From Steroidobacteraceae bacterium (lineage in GTDB: Bacteria; Pseudomonadota; Gammaproteobacteria; Steroidobacterales; Steroidobacteraceae), in the NCBI GenBank assembly GCA_025458905.1, contig JALORN010000004.1:1-64000 (forward strand): a DNA stretch of 64,000 nt. The letters are read 5' to 3'. A model generated the notes under the pieces. That model saw only the letters and a list, made by a program, of their open reading frames with translations. It did no database searches and had not been told where the DNA came from. Below are positions 34,137 to 43,157 of this stretch, piece by piece (position 1 is the stretch's first letter; each line of letters starts with the position of its first letter). Both the position numbers and the translations under genes were made by a program.

Positions 34137-36266
34137 ATGAACGACTGTCGAAACGTACGGCGTGGGCCGCAGTGCTGGGCTCTCGCTGCCGCTCTCGCCG
34201 CGGCCGCGCCGGCGGGCGCCGCCGAGGCCGACCGGCCGAAGCTGCTGGAGGAAGTGGTGGTGACGGCGTCGCGGGCGCCCCAGGCCCGCACGGCACTGAG
34301 CCGCGCCGTCAGCGTGGTGACCACCGACGATCTGCTGCGGCGCCAGTCCCCCGATCTCGTCCAGGGCCTCGCGGGGCTGCCGGGCATCTCCGCGTCGGGC
34401 AACGGCGGCTACGGCGGCCAGCTCGTCGTGCGCGGCTTCTCGACCAACGGCTTCCGTGCGCCGCTGTTCGTCGACGGCGACCGCTTCCGCGGCCGGAACA
34501 CGCTCGAGTACCTGCTGTTCCCGCCCGAGCTCGTCGAGCGCGTCGAGATCGTGCGCGGGCCTGCCGCCTCGCTCTACGGCACCGACAGCTTCGGCGGCGT
34601 CATCAACGTCATCACCCGGCGGCCCGCCGGCATCGACCGCGACTCGTTCCAGCTCGATTCCAACCGCGTGGTGCTCGGAACCGACACCGCCAACGACGGC
34701 CGTCACGCCCGGGCGCAGTTCGGCGGCGCCGGCGGTGGCTTCGACGTGCTCGCCGGATACTCCCATCGCGAAGGCGACGACTTCGAGTCGGCGCGCGGCA
34801 CGATCCCCAACAGCGACTATCGCGTCCGCATCTGGGACGGTGTGCTCGGCTACAGCTTCGCGCCCGGCCAGCGCATCGAGTTGTCCGCGAAGCGCGCCTC
34901 GGTCGAGCGCGGTCGTGCCGGCGGCGTGGCCGCGGCTCCGGGCGCCGCGAATCCGCCCGGCACCCTGAACCGGATCCAGCGCGAGGATCCGATGGACGAA
35001 CGCTTCGTGCGCCTCGCCTACGTGGGCGAGGGCTTCGGCGAAGGCGCCTGGCTGGATCGCGTCGAGGCCACGCTCTACCGCCGGCACCTCGACACCGACA
35101 TCCTGCTGATCCCCGACACGCGCACACCCGCGAACTTCTCCACCTCGCGCGTGCCCGGTCCCACGGTGTGGGGCGGGCGGGTGCTCGGCTTCTCGGGCTT
35201 CGGCGACGTGTCGCTGACCTTCGGCGTCGATGCGTACGACGAGGACCGGCCGGCCTCGCTGCAGTCGGTGCGCGGCGGCCTGTTCTTGCCGCAGAACCCG
35301 GACAGCGAGCAGCTCAACGTCGGGGCCTTCGTGCTCGCCGAGTGGCGCGCGGACCCGTCCCTGACGCTGTCGGGCTCGCTCCGCTATGACTACCTGCGGA
35401 CCGACCTCGACGTGGCGGCGATCACCAACGCCCGCACCCGCGCGCTGTTCGCGGCGGCCGGCGAGACCGAGAACCATCCGCTGGTCGGTTCCCTGGGCGC
35501 GGTGTGGCAGGCAACCCCGACCGTCGCCGTCTTCGGCAACGTCGCGACCGCCTTCCGTGCCCCGTCCGTCACCGAGCTGGTGGCGGTCGGCACGATCGCC
35601 GGCGCGACGTTCCGCGTCCCGAACCCTGCGGTCGAACCGGAGACCGGCCGCACCGCCGAGCTCGGCCTGCGGCTGACGGGCGAGCGGCTCCGCGCCGAGC
35701 TCGTCGCCTTCCACTCCGACTATCGCGACCTGATCGACCGCGAGGTGCCGATCGTCTTCGAGGGCGCCCCGGCGGTGCAGCTGCGCAACATCGGTCGCGC
35801 GCGGATGCAGGGCGTCGAGTTCGAGACTGTGCTGGCCCTGACCGAGGCCTTGCGCGTCGATGCGACCGCTACCTGGCTGCGCGGCACCGACACCCGCACC
35901 GATCGTCCGCTCGACCAGGTGCCGCCGCTGAACGGCCGACTCGCACTTCGCTACGCGGCGCCGGGCAGCGCATGGTCCACGTCCGCGATGCTCGACTGGG
36001 CGCGCCGGCACGAGCGCATCGACCCGCGCCTGGAGCGCGAGAGCGCCGGCTATGCGGTCGCCTCGCTGCACGGCTCGCTCGACCTCGGGCGCTGGCTGCC
36101 CGGCGACTGGGCCCGCGTGCGCGCCGATGCCACCGTCGAGAACCTGTTCGACCGCGCCTACGCGCTCGCCGCGACGCCCGAGAGCCTGCTGTTCCCGAAC
36201 AGCCCCTCGAACCCGCTGCTGCAACCGGGCCGCAGCCTGCGCCTGACGCTCACGGCGGAGTTCTGA
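34137..36266 (+). CDS. TonB-dependent outer-membrane receptor (Fur-type promoter)
   Basis: A 709-aa receptor. The signal peptide (AAALAAAAPAGAAEA) is followed by a TonB box-like LLEEVVVTASRAP. The plug domain covers about residues 60-170 (PGISASGNGGYGGQLVVRGF, SLYGTDSFGGVINVITRRP), and a 22-strand barrel ends in the canonical PGRSLRLTLTAEF. It is divergent from the FecB/FecCD/FepC operon and shares Fur-like boxes with it, so both probably handle the same ferric chelate. The ATG at 34137 has an AGGGAAGG site. Confidence 0.93.
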   Translation: MNDCRNVRRGPQCWALAAALAAAAPAGAAEADRPKLLEEVVVTASRAPQARTALSRAVSVVTTDDLLRRQSPDLVQGLAGLPGISASGNGGYGGQLVVRGFSTNGFRAPLFVDGDRFRGRNTLEYLLFPPELVERVEIVRGPAASLYGTDSFGGVINVITRRPAGIDRDSFQLDSNRVVLGTDTANDGRHARAQFGGAGGGFDVLAGYSHREGDDFESARGTIPNSDYRVRIWDGVLGYSFAPGQRIELSAKRASVERGRAGGVAAAPGAANPPGTLNRIQREDPMDERFVRLAYVGEGFGEGAWLDRVEATLYRRHLDTDILLIPDTRTPANFSTSRVPGPTVWGGRVLGFSGFGDVSLTFGVDAYDEDRPASLQSVRGGLFLPQNPDSEQLNVGAFVLAEWRADPSLTLSGSLRYDYLRTDLDVAAITNARTRALFAAAGETENHPLVGSLGAVWQATPTVAVFGNVATAFRAPSVTELVAVGTIAGATFRVPNPAVEPETGRTAELGLRLTGERLRAELVAFHSDYRDLIDREVPIVFEGAPAVQLRNIGRARMQGVEFETVLALTEALRVDATATWLRGTDTRTDRPLDQVPPLNGRLALRYAAPGSAWSTSAMLDWARRHERIDPRLERESAGYAVASLHGSLDLGRWLPGDWARVRADATVENLFDRAYALAATPESLLFPNSPSNPLLQPGRSLRLTLTAEF

Positions 36267-36268
36267 GC

Positions 36269-36796
36269 ATGCTCGCGCCACAGGCCGGCGATCCGCCGGT
36301 GATCGTCACGGAACTCGGCCGCGAGCTGCGCTACGGCTGGCACGACCTGGTGCTCTACCACGGGCATGGGTTCCCCGGCGGTGTCGCGCACGCGCTGCGC
36401 GTGATGCAGCGTGCGCTGCCGATCGTCTCGCCCGACGGCCCGCCCGAGCGCCGCGAGATCCGCATCCGGACCGCCTTCCGCGGCCCCGGTGCGCGCGATG
36501 CCTTCGAGATGATGACCCGCGCCGTGACCGAGGGACGCTACCACGTCGATCCCGCGCTGGAGCGCCCCGAGCGGGGACCGACGCTCGAGCGCTACGTGTT
36601 CGAGGTGGGCTACCGCGACCGGTCGGTCGTGCTCGTGATCCGCGAAGGCATCGTCGACGACGAGTTCGTGCGGCTCGGACGCCTGACGTCGCGGACCGCC
36701 GAGGAGGAGCTGCGCCTGGAAGGGCTGAAGCTCGACATGGCGCGCCGCCTGCTCGCGCTCGAAGCGAGGGAGACGTACATCGTCGTTGCACGATGA
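36269..36796 (+). CDS. FmdE-like domain protein next to TonB receptor
   Basis: A 175-aa soluble protein two bases after the receptor stop. LYHGHGFPGGVAHALRVMQ resembles the HGHxCPGxxxGYRxA motif of the FmdE/formylmethanofuran-dehydrogenase E family, but the zinc-binding cysteine is Phe here. RTAFRGPGARDAFEMMTRA aligns with the GVDAIQxxTG part. C-terminal helices (EEELRLEGLKLDMARRLLAL) complete it. FmdE-like domains occur beside metal importers, and a chelate-binding or processing role is possible. The loss of the cysteine makes a standard FmdE role unlikely; the family assignment is tentative. Confidence 0.6.
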   Translation: MLAPQAGDPPVIVTELGRELRYGWHDLVLYHGHGFPGGVAHALRVMQRALPIVSPDGPPERREIRIRTAFRGPGARDAFEMMTRAVTEGRYHVDPALERPERGPTLERYVFEVGYRDRSVVLVIREGIVDDEFVRLGRLTSRTAEEELRLEGLKLDMARRLLALEARETYIVVAR

Positions 36797-37081
36797 AGCA
36801 AGGCGGGCCGTCCAACCTATCTGCAGATGCGTCTAGTCCGCTCCGTTCTCGACGGTCCGCCACGCGCGATCGGGGAACGTTCGCGCATCGCACGAACTCT
36901 GCATGGACGCTGCCCCCTGCGAGCAGCGTCCCGCATTGCCCTGCCGATCCCGCGGCTCGGCACCCGCACGGGCCGTGGCGACAACCCGTCGTCTGCTGGC
37001 CACGTCGCGGCTACGCGACGCGCCGGCTGAGTTCCTGAGTCGCTACACTGAGCCCGTCGTCGGACGCTGGACTGGCCGGTC

Positions 37082-38167
37082 ATGCCATATTTCGTGCCGC
37101 TTCGGGGCTTTTCCCACGAGGCCCCCGAGCGTGTAGGTATCCTTCTGGTCAATATCGGAACGCCGGATGCCCCTACCTTCCGTGCAGTGCGTCGCTACTT
37201 GTCGCGATTCCTGTCCGACCGGCGCGTCGTCGACCTTCCTGCCGCGGTTTGGCAGCCATTGCTCCAGGGCATCATCCTCACCACGCGACCACTCCGCAGT
37301 GCGCGCAAGTACCGGAAGATCTGGATGGATGGAGGTTCGCCGCTCCGCGTGCATTCGGACGCGCTGCGCCGTGAACTGGAACGCCAACTCGCCGAGTGCG
37401 GCGACCGCGTCCTCGTCGAACTAGGGATGAGCTACAGCGAGCCGGGAGTGGCATCGGCGCTCGAGAAACTCGTGCGGGCCAACTGCCGCCGGATCGTGGT
37501 CGTACCGATGTATCCGCAGTACTGCAGCAGCACGGTCGGCGCCGTCCACGACGCCGTGATGCGCGTGCTCGCGAGATGGCGCTGGGTGCCGGACGTGCGT
37601 TTCGTTCCGGCCTATCACGACCATCCGGCCTATCTCGCGGCGCTCGCGCGCCGCACGGCGTCGACGCTGCGCGCCGCGCCCCCGCAGAGTCACCTGGTGA
37701 TGTCGTTCCACGGCGTACCGGTGCGATACGTCACCGACGGAGATCCGTACTTCTGTCACTGCCAGAAAATGGCCCGCTTGTTGGCGCAGCGACTTGGACT
37801 GTCTGAGGGGCAGTGGTCGATCGCGTTCCAGTCGCGCTTCGGCCCGGCGGCCTGGTTGCAGCCCTATACGCTGCGCGTCCTGGACGACCTGCTGGCTCGC
37901 GGCACGCGGGACGTCGTCATCGTTTCGCCGTCGTTTCCAGTCGATTGCCTGGAAACCCTGGAAGAAATCGACATCGACTATCGTCGCCACTTCCTCGACC
38001 GCGGCGGTGCGAGTTTCCGGCGAGTCCCTGCGTTGAACGACGGTGCGGATCATGCCGCTGCGCTGCTCGAAGTGATCAACGACATGGACGCCGGTTGGCC
38101 CGCTGATCTAGGCCGACCAGCGGCCAACATGGGGCGCGCGGCGCCCGTCCAACGTCGAGGGGCCTGA
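37082..38167 (+). CDS. hemH: ferrochelatase
   Basis: A 361-aa enzyme that inserts Fe(II) into protoporphyrin IX, the last step of haem synthesis. GILLVNIGTPDAPTFRAVRR at the N-terminus, VVPMYPQYCSSTVGAV, the catalytic His in VMSFHGVPVRY, YFCHCQKMARLLA and the metal-side SPSFPVDCLETLEEIDID are all present. Length matches proteobacterial HemH. The C-terminal 25 residues are an unconserved tail. Codon GC is visibly lower than in the first 36 kb. It is convergent with a ferritin-like gene. Confidence 0.95.
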   Translation: MPYFVPLRGFSHEAPERVGILLVNIGTPDAPTFRAVRRYLSRFLSDRRVVDLPAAVWQPLLQGIILTTRPLRSARKYRKIWMDGGSPLRVHSDALRRELERQLAECGDRVLVELGMSYSEPGVASALEKLVRANCRRIVVVPMYPQYCSSTVGAVHDAVMRVLARWRWVPDVRFVPAYHDHPAYLAALARRTASTLRAAPPQSHLVMSFHGVPVRYVTDGDPYFCHCQKMARLLAQRLGLSEGQWSIAFQSRFGPAAWLQPYTLRVLDDLLARGTRDVVIVSPSFPVDCLETLEEIDIDYRRHFLDRGGASFRRVPALNDGADHAAALLEVINDMDAGWPADLGRPAANMGRAAPVQRRGA

Positions 38168-38197
38168 GCCCACCGCCTGGAATCCCCTCTGGTCGGA

Positions 38198-38220
38198 GCA
38201 CGGGCGCTACAGTCCCGTGC
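38198..38220. terminator. short inverted repeat between hemH and the ferritin-like gene
   Basis: GCACGGG and CCCGTGC, separated by nine bases, form a 7-bp hairpin between the two convergent stop codons. No T-run follows on either strand, so it may be a weak bidirectional terminator or only an RNA 3'-end stem. Confidence 0.4.
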
Positions 38221-38233
38221 GTCGCCACGTAGC

Positions 38234-38689
38234 CTAGATCGAGCCAGGCGTGCGCATCATCTTCAGGATCTCCGCCAGATGTGATTCCTCGGACGCGATC
38301 TGCGTCCGGGCGAACTCTTCGAGCATGATGTTGCGGTCGCGGACCAGCGCCAAAAGCTTCCGATATTCCTCCAGGCCCTGGTGCTCGTGCGAGTAGGCCT
38401 CGGAGAGGATGTCGTTGATGCTGTGCTTGTGCGTCTCGAGAAGGGAACCAATCTTCAGTGAAGGATGCCCGCCTATCGAGGTGATGTGCTCGCCGACCTG
38501 CACGGCATGGTCTCGCGACTCGTCTGCCTGGGCCCGTAGCCAGGCGCTTATCGGAATGCGGCTGTGCCCGAATACCATGAAGCTGTAGTGCAGGTAGCGC
38601 ACTACCCCAGCCAGTTCGAGCTCCAGGATGCGATTGAGCGAGGCGATTACGGCCTCGGAGTCCTGGCCTGCAATGGGAGAGTCGTTCAT
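38234..38689 (-). CDS. ferritin-like (bacterioferritin-type) protein
   Basis: A 151-aa four-helix protein. ILELELAGVVRYLHYSFMV supplies the first Glu ligand, ADESRDHAVQVGEHITS the Glu/His pair of helix B, and ASEESHLAEILKMM the closing Glu/His. GGHPSLKIGSLLETHKHSI is the inter-helix loop. It is shorter than classical bacterioferritin and lacks an obvious haem Met at the expected place. It probably stores or buffers iron and is placed tail to tail with ferrochelatase, which may be meaningful for iron partition to haem. Confidence 0.85.
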   Translation of the reverse strand: MNDSPIAGQDSEAVIASLNRILELELAGVVRYLHYSFMVFGHSRIPISAWLRAQADESRDHAVQVGEHITSIGGHPSLKIGSLLETHKHSINDILSEAYSHEHQGLEEYRKLLALVRDRNIMLEEFARTQIASEESHLAEILKMMRTPGSI

Positions 38690-39252
38690 CGGGGGTTCTC
38701 CAGGCGCCCGCTGGCTCAGGCGCCGATCGAGGTGGACGGACGTCTGCAGACGATCCGCGAATGCGTGAAGTGTGCCGCCTCTCGCAGATGGATACGCGCA
38801 CGTGGGGGGGTCGTCGGTGGCGCGATTCGCGAGGCTGGCCTCCTTGCGGTTGATCGCACGCCGACTCGGGCGTCAGGTCGCCGGCGTGCAGACGACGAAG
38901 AGGGTGGCGCCAAGATGCCCTTTTCGTCCGTGCAGCCGTCGGTCCGTATGGCGCCCGATGCTGGTCTCGAGAACCGTAAGCCGCACGCTCGAGGCGACGC
39001 GTCCGGCAGCGCCACGTGGCGTAGCGTTTCCGGCCATGCCGTCCAGAGGCGAGCCGCGCGCCGAGCCGGCATATACTGAGGGCACCCGCCGACGGGCGAG
39101 GCGGCGCTCGCGGATTCTCTTGGCGGAGCTGCCGGACCGTCGGGGGGCGTGCGAGATCGCCATAGGCGCCATGGCCGCATCGCAACCGTACTGGCAACGG
39201 AACGGCATCGTTCGTGTTGGAGACCGGAGTTCCTTGCCGGAGGATGCGCGGT
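38690..39252. other. 563-bp region without a supported gene
   Basis: Frames on both strands are open because of GC content but none shows conserved motifs or a plausible ribosome site. It must hold the promoters of the ferritin-like gene (left) and of the methyltransferase (right). No Fur or Zur box was recognised. Confidence 0.5.
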
Positions 39253-40089
39253 ATGCACGATAACGATGAGCGCGCCGCGGCCATGGCTGTTCCTGCCCTG
39301 AGTGGCGTTCCAGAGACGATGCTGTGGACGTTGCACAACCGCGCGAGCGAGGCATTGCGGCCAGATGGCGTGCTGCGTGATCCCGACGCGGTGCGCATCT
39401 ACCACGCGATCGACTATGACTATCGGCGCAGCTTCGGCGACGCCGACGGCTCGCATGGTTTGCGCTCGCGCGTCTTCGACGACGCGCTGCGTCCGTGGCT
39501 CGCGGCGCATCCGGGGGCCACCGTCGTCGAGCTGGCTTGCGGACTGGAGACCCAGTTCCAGCGTTGCGACGACGGTCGAGTGAACTGGCTCTGCGTGGAT
39601 GTGCCGGAGGCGATCGCGCTGCGCGAGCACTTCCTGCCCGCCAGCGCACGCTGCCGCTCCCTTGCGATGAGCGCGCTCGATCCGCGCTGGATGGACGCGG
39701 TGGACGATTCCGGGGGTGTGTTCATCACGGTGCAGGGGCTGCTGATGTATCTCGACGAGGACGAGGTACGAGGTCTGCTCCGCCGGATCGGCGAGCGCTT
39801 CCCTTCTGCCGAGCTGATGTTCGACGCGATCCCCCGGTGGTTCTCGCGCAAGACGCTCCGCGGCTTCTACAAGACCCCCGCCTACCGTAGTCCACCGATG
39901 CCCTGGGGGATAGACCGCGCCGAGATCGAGTCTACCCTCGTGCGGTGGCTGCCGCGCCGTACGGAGGTGAGACTGGTGCCTTTTGGTTACCTGCGGGGCC
40001 TTGCAGGGGTCCTGCTGCCGATCGTGTCGCGTATTCCAGGGCTGCGCGACTTCCTCCCCAGCATCGTCCGGGTGACGCTGCAGCCGTGA
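39253..40089 (+). CDS. class I SAM-dependent methyltransferase, leucine carboxyl methyltransferase (LCM/Tcm) type
   Basis: A 278-aa cytosolic enzyme. The SAM-binding motif is TVVELACGLETQFQR near residue 90, and WLCVDVPEAIALRE and FITVQGLLMYLDEDEV follow, as in LCM/polyketide O-methyltransferase-type proteins. A C-terminal region (FYKTPAYRSPPMPWG) is unlike the neighbours. The start at 39253 has GGAGG nine bases upstream. The substrate is not known. It stands alone between the ferritin-like gene and iron-gene debris, so a role in modifying a metallophore is possible but unproven. Confidence 0.82.
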   Translation: MHDNDERAAAMAVPALSGVPETMLWTLHNRASEALRPDGVLRDPDAVRIYHAIDYDYRRSFGDADGSHGLRSRVFDDALRPWLAAHPGATVVELACGLETQFQRCDDGRVNWLCVDVPEAIALREHFLPASARCRSLAMSALDPRWMDAVDDSGGVFITVQGLLMYLDEDEVRGLLRRIGERFPSAELMFDAIPRWFSRKTLRGFYKTPAYRSPPMPWGIDRAEIESTLVRWLPRRTEVRLVPFGYLRGLAGVLLPIVSRIPGLRDFLPSIVRVTLQP

Positions 40090-40139
40090 CCGACGCTCCG
40101 GGCAGCTGACCTGCCTAGCTCCGCGGTACATCACACGCA

Positions 40140-40330
40140 GTGACTGCCGCCACGCCCCGGATGGACGTGGGCGCGCGCCACATGACACGACTGAGCGGGC
40201 GGGCCACGACGCTGCGTGGTGGCATCGACAACGTCCTGGACGAGTCCTATCGGATGTCAGACGGTTGGAACACCCTCGTCGTCGCCGAGCCGCGCCTGGC
40301 GGCTGTCTTCCACCATGCCCTCCTGATTGC
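40140..40330 (+). pseudogene. C-terminal remnant of a TonB-dependent siderophore receptor
   Basis: In one plus frame the sequence reads VGARHMTRLSGRATTLRGG, then IDNVLDESYRMSDGW and VVAEPRLAAVF. This is the pattern of the last barrel strands of FpvA/FoxA-type receptors (VGARYxTRxxGRxTTFRxxVDNVxDRxYW, GxPRTVRLS). There is no start codon, plug or rest of barrel upstream, and the terminal Phe-ending strand is out of order. I read it as the leftover 3' end of a lost receptor gene. Confidence 0.6.
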
Positions 40331-40362
40331 CTCACGTAACCCCCCTGAAAGAGCGTGTCCGC

Positions 40363-41028
40363 ATGAATCGCATCGATGGGAACCGCCGTCGCACATCCCC
40401 GAGGCTCGCCTGTGGGAGGAGCGCCATGGCCGTGCTGCTCACGCTCGCACTCGCCACGATCCAGACTTTCGCAGCGGATCCGACCGCCACCGTCCCGCCG
40501 GCGCTGATCGATGCCTTGCGAGCCGGGAAACACGTGATCGTGATGCGACATGCCGCTTCCCCGACCGACCTGCCGGACTCCGCCGCGGCCAACGCCGACA
40601 ACCCGGCGCGAGAGAGACAACTTTCGAAGACAGGTCGTGCCGAGGCCGAGGCGATGGGAGCGGCGCTGAAAAGACTGGGCATCCCGGTGACGCGGGTACT
40701 GTCCAGCCCGACCTATCGCGCCCGCGAAACCGTGAAGTACTTGGCGGTCGGGGAGCCGGAGATCGATCCGCTACTCGGCGATGGCAGCACGAACATGAGC
40801 GGCGTCGGCGACGCCGAGGGCGCGTGGTTGCGCGGCCTCGCGCACCAGGCCCCGGCGATTGGCAACACGTTGATCGTCACTCATTTGCCGAACCTGCGCG
40901 CTGCGTTTGGCGCCGATGCCGCGGCTACGGCCGAGGGCGAGTCCCTGATCATGAGTTTCTCAGCGGACGGGCATGCGTTCGTCGAGGCACGCGTCGCGAT
41001 GACCCAATGGCAGTCGTTGCTGCGTTGA
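40363..41028 (+). CDS. histidine phosphatase family protein, exported
   Basis: A 221-aa protein. A signal peptide (LLTLALATIQTFAADP) is followed by the phosphoryl-accepting RHA in VIVMRHAASPTDLP. The SPTYRARETVKYLA segment with the second catalytic Arg and a C-terminal TLIVTHLPNLRAAFG with the second His complete the fold. It is probably periplasmic, with an unknown phosphomonoester substrate. The ATG at 40363 starts MNRIDGN after a GAAAGAG site. It lies in a stretch with decayed iron-uptake genes. Confidence 0.85.
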   Translation: MNRIDGNRRRTSPRLACGRSAMAVLLTLALATIQTFAADPTATVPPALIDALRAGKHVIVMRHAASPTDLPDSAAANADNPARERQLSKTGRAEAEAMGAALKRLGIPVTRVLSSPTYRARETVKYLAVGEPEIDPLLGDGSTNMSGVGDAEGAWLRGLAHQAPAIGNTLIVTHLPNLRAAFGADAAATAEGESLIMSFSADGHAFVEARVAMTQWQSLLR

Positions 41029-41447
41029 TCGATGCCCGCGACGCAAGTGCCGGCAAGGCCGGGGTGGCAGGACCCGCACCCCTTCCCCAGCGTTCCGGAT
41101 TCGAATTCGGAGGCGATTCCCAGATTGCTTCCCCGCCGCAGGTGCGCCTCGTGTCGGCCTTACTGAGGTGTTGGCGCACTGCGCGCGCTTTCGCGCCACG
41201 ATCGCTCCGCTGCTCGCGATGACCTGCGCGGCGCAGGCTCTACCGTCATGGGCCCGACGCCACCGCGGGATCTTGGCCTCATCGCCAGTCGCCCCCTCGA
41301 TCCTTCTCGACGTGTCGCGTTGACGTTTTAGATGCGAACGATTATCATTCGTATATAAGTCGCCAGCCAGTGCAACATGCGCGCCCCGTCTGTGGCCGCG
41401 AGACGCACGCCAGCAGCCTGCCTCTCACCGCCAGCCTGGAGCTCACT
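41029..41447. other. 419-bp intergenic region with a Fur-like box
   Basis: No gene is supported. Near its right end, 41334-41352, is a good Fur-like box (listed separately) followed by a TATATA stretch at 41351-41356 that could be a -10 element. Confidence 0.5.
41334..41352. promoter_or_regulatory. Fur-like box upstream of the 41.4-42.6 kb operon
   Basis: GCGAACGATTATCATTCGT reads on the other strand as ACGAATGATAATCGTTCGC. It shares the AATGATAATC core with the 19-bp Fur consensus and is itself almost palindromic. It overlaps a likely -10 element about 95 bp before the GTG at 41448. Confidence 0.7.
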
Positions 41448-41957
41448 GTGTTGTCGTCACTTTCCCTTCAGACCGCCGCCATTCCGCCCGCATATGCCGA
41501 CTTGCCGTTGGCCGGACAGTTCCTGCTGTGGGCGGCGCGGCAATGGATCTGCCGACTCGATCCCGCGCACCCCTGCAGTTCCGTGCTGGCGCAGGCCTTC
41601 GCGCGAGCGGGCGTCCCCGAGGCATTGCGCGATCTCGACATCGTGCTCGGCACACTCGCGGTGCATGCCCGCCGGCGCCTCGACTTCCGCCCACCCAGCG
41701 ACGGCGGCTTGGGCGACGACGAGCGGCTCTACCTCCACGCACTTGCAGCGTTGCAGGCGCGTACGCCCGCCCATGCGCGCGACGTCTGCGCAGAATGGCT
41801 CCCACCATCCGAAGCCGCTCTCGCCGTTGACTGTCTGTCGCGCATCGCCGATCGATTCCTCGTTGCCGGCCTCGACCTTTCCAGGCTGCGCGCCAGCGCC
41901 GCCGGCCTCGCGCCAAGCCGCGCCTCGGCGTCGCAACCAGCAGCGACGGTTCACTGA
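41448..41957 (+). CDS. hypothetical protein of an iron-regulated operon
   Basis: A 169-aa helical protein. PPAYADLPLAGQFLLWAARQW at the N-terminus and DDERLYLHALAALQARTPAH, EWLPPSEAALAVDCL further on resemble short, unnamed proteins found in siderophore loci of alphaproteobacteria. No signal peptide or catalytic motif is clear. I chose the GTG at 41448 because GGAG lies six bases upstream and the conserved part begins there; the frame opens at 41370. It is the first gene after the Fur-like box. Confidence 0.65.
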   Translation: MLSSLSLQTAAIPPAYADLPLAGQFLLWAARQWICRLDPAHPCSSVLAQAFARAGVPEALRDLDIVLGTLAVHARRRLDFRPPSDGGLGDDERLYLHALAALQARTPAHARDVCAEWLPPSEAALAVDCLSRIADRFLVAGLDLSRLRASAAGLAPSRASASQPAATVH

Positions 41958-41968
41958 GCGAACGCTTC

Positions 41969-42244
41969 ATGACTGGACGCACCGCTTCAGACCCGACAGT
42001 CGTCCGAGTCGTCCTCGCCGTCCTCGGCTGCGTCGAATTCTCGGCATGGGGTCTCGTTGCACTCTATTTCGTGTTGACGACACCTCGGCATACCCGATGG
42101 GGTGCCCGCCGCCTCGTCACTGGTCGTGCCGTAGATCGCTGTGTCGGTCGGCGCCTTCCCCACAACGCTTCTGGGACGCCCTTCGGCGTACCGCTGCGGG
42201 CCGTCCACATCCGCATCAACGGTTCGCAGCGGCCAGCGGAATGA
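41969..42244 (+). pseudogene. probable degraded DUF3649-like small membrane protein
   Basis: The first 40 residues (VVRVVLAVLGCVEFSAWGLV, ALYFVLTTPR) resemble the N-terminal helix of DUF3649 proteins, which are linked to iron acquisition. After that the frame turns into Arg-rich, non-hydrophobic sequence and stops after 91 residues, so the remaining helices are lost. A frameshift is likely near 42090. Its ATGA overlap with the next gene could be chance or the relic of an operon. Confidence 0.45.
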
Positions 42245-42573
42245 CTGCGATGGGTTCTCGTTCAACCCGTACCCAGAAAACCCGACGGGCACGGTCGACC
42301 CTGGGCACGTCGCTCGCTGCCGCCGACGATCTCCGGATGGCCGCGCTGCTTTCTACGATCGCCATCGTCGAACGCAGCGTCCGCAACCTACCGCCCAGCT
42401 CGCGCGAGCACGCCGGCAACGCCCTGCTGAACGTGGCGCTGGGCTACCTGTGCGAGCAGTACGGCCGCCTCGGTGCAGCGGGTCTCCTCGCTCGCGTCGC
42501 CGATGCGCTCGCAGGAGACAGCCTGCCCAACTGCCCCGACCGGGCGTTCGATCCCCTCCGAACCGATGCCTGA
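42241..42573 (+). CDS. hypothetical protein, iron-regulated region
   Basis: A 110-aa protein. After a basic start it has AADDLRMAALLSTIAIVERS and NALLNVALGYLCEQYGRLGA, LLARVADALAGD, an amphipathic helical profile without membrane helices. The family is unknown to me. The frame shows good coding bias and is followed by azurin 16 bp later. The first 20 residues read through Arg/Thr-rich sequence, so the true start may be further in (Met about residue 31). Confidence 0.55.
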   Translation: MTAMGSRSTRTQKTRRARSTLGTSLAAADDLRMAALLSTIAIVERSVRNLPPSSREHAGNALLNVALGYLCEQYGRLGAAGLLARVADALAGDSLPNCPDRAFDPLRTDA

Positions 42574-42589
42574 CCGCGGAGAATCCCCG

Positions 42590-43129
42590 ATGCTCGAACA
42601 CACTACGATCCGTCTTGCTGACCGGCGCCCACCGCGCGCCACCGCTGCCTCCCTGTTCGCGACTGCTTTGCTGGCGGCGGGCGGCACTGCCGCCGCCCTG
42701 GCGCAGACGCCCACGTCGGCGCCGCGCCCCGTCGCCGCGAACGCCTGCACCGCGTCGGTCGTTGCCAACGACAACCTGCAGTACGACCTCAAGAGCCTGT
42801 CGTTCTCACAGCGATGCACCCAGATCAAGGTGACGCTGCGCAACGCCGGCAAGCTCCCGAGGAACACCATGGGGCACAACTGGGTTCTGGTGAGGACCGC
42901 CGATGTCGACGCAGTGGCGAAGGACGGGATGGCCGCGGGTCTCGCCAACAGCTATTTAAAGCCGAAAGATCCTCGGATCATCGCTTCGACGCCCCTGCTC
43001 GGCCCTGGCGAAACAGCCACCGCCGTGGTGCCGATGAGCAAGCTGAGGCGGGGGGAGAAGTACACCTTTCTCTGCACGTTCCCGGGCCACTACGGCCTGA
43101 TGCGTGGCGTCCTCACCGTGACGACCTGA
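42590..43129 (+). CDS. azu: azurin
   Basis: A 179-aa periplasmic blue copper protein with a signal peptide (ATALLAAGGTAAALAQ). The mature domain carries the type 1 copper ligands: His in TMGHNWVLV, and the Cys-His-Met set in FLCTFPGHYGLMRG. The NDNLQYDLKSLSF start of the fold is typical of azurins. It transfers electrons in the periplasm, for example to denitrification or peroxidase systems; no partner is adjacent. The ATG at 42590 follows GCGGAGAA. Confidence 0.95.
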   Translation: MLEHTTIRLADRRPPRATAASLFATALLAAGGTAAALAQTPTSAPRPVAANACTASVVANDNLQYDLKSLSFSQRCTQIKVTLRNAGKLPRNTMGHNWVLVRTADVDAVAKDGMAAGLANSYLKPKDPRIIASTPLLGPGETATAVVPMSKLRRGEKYTFLCTFPGHYGLMRGVLTVTT

Positions 43130-43157
43130 TCCGTCTCTCGGCTCCGGCGCCGTCCTC

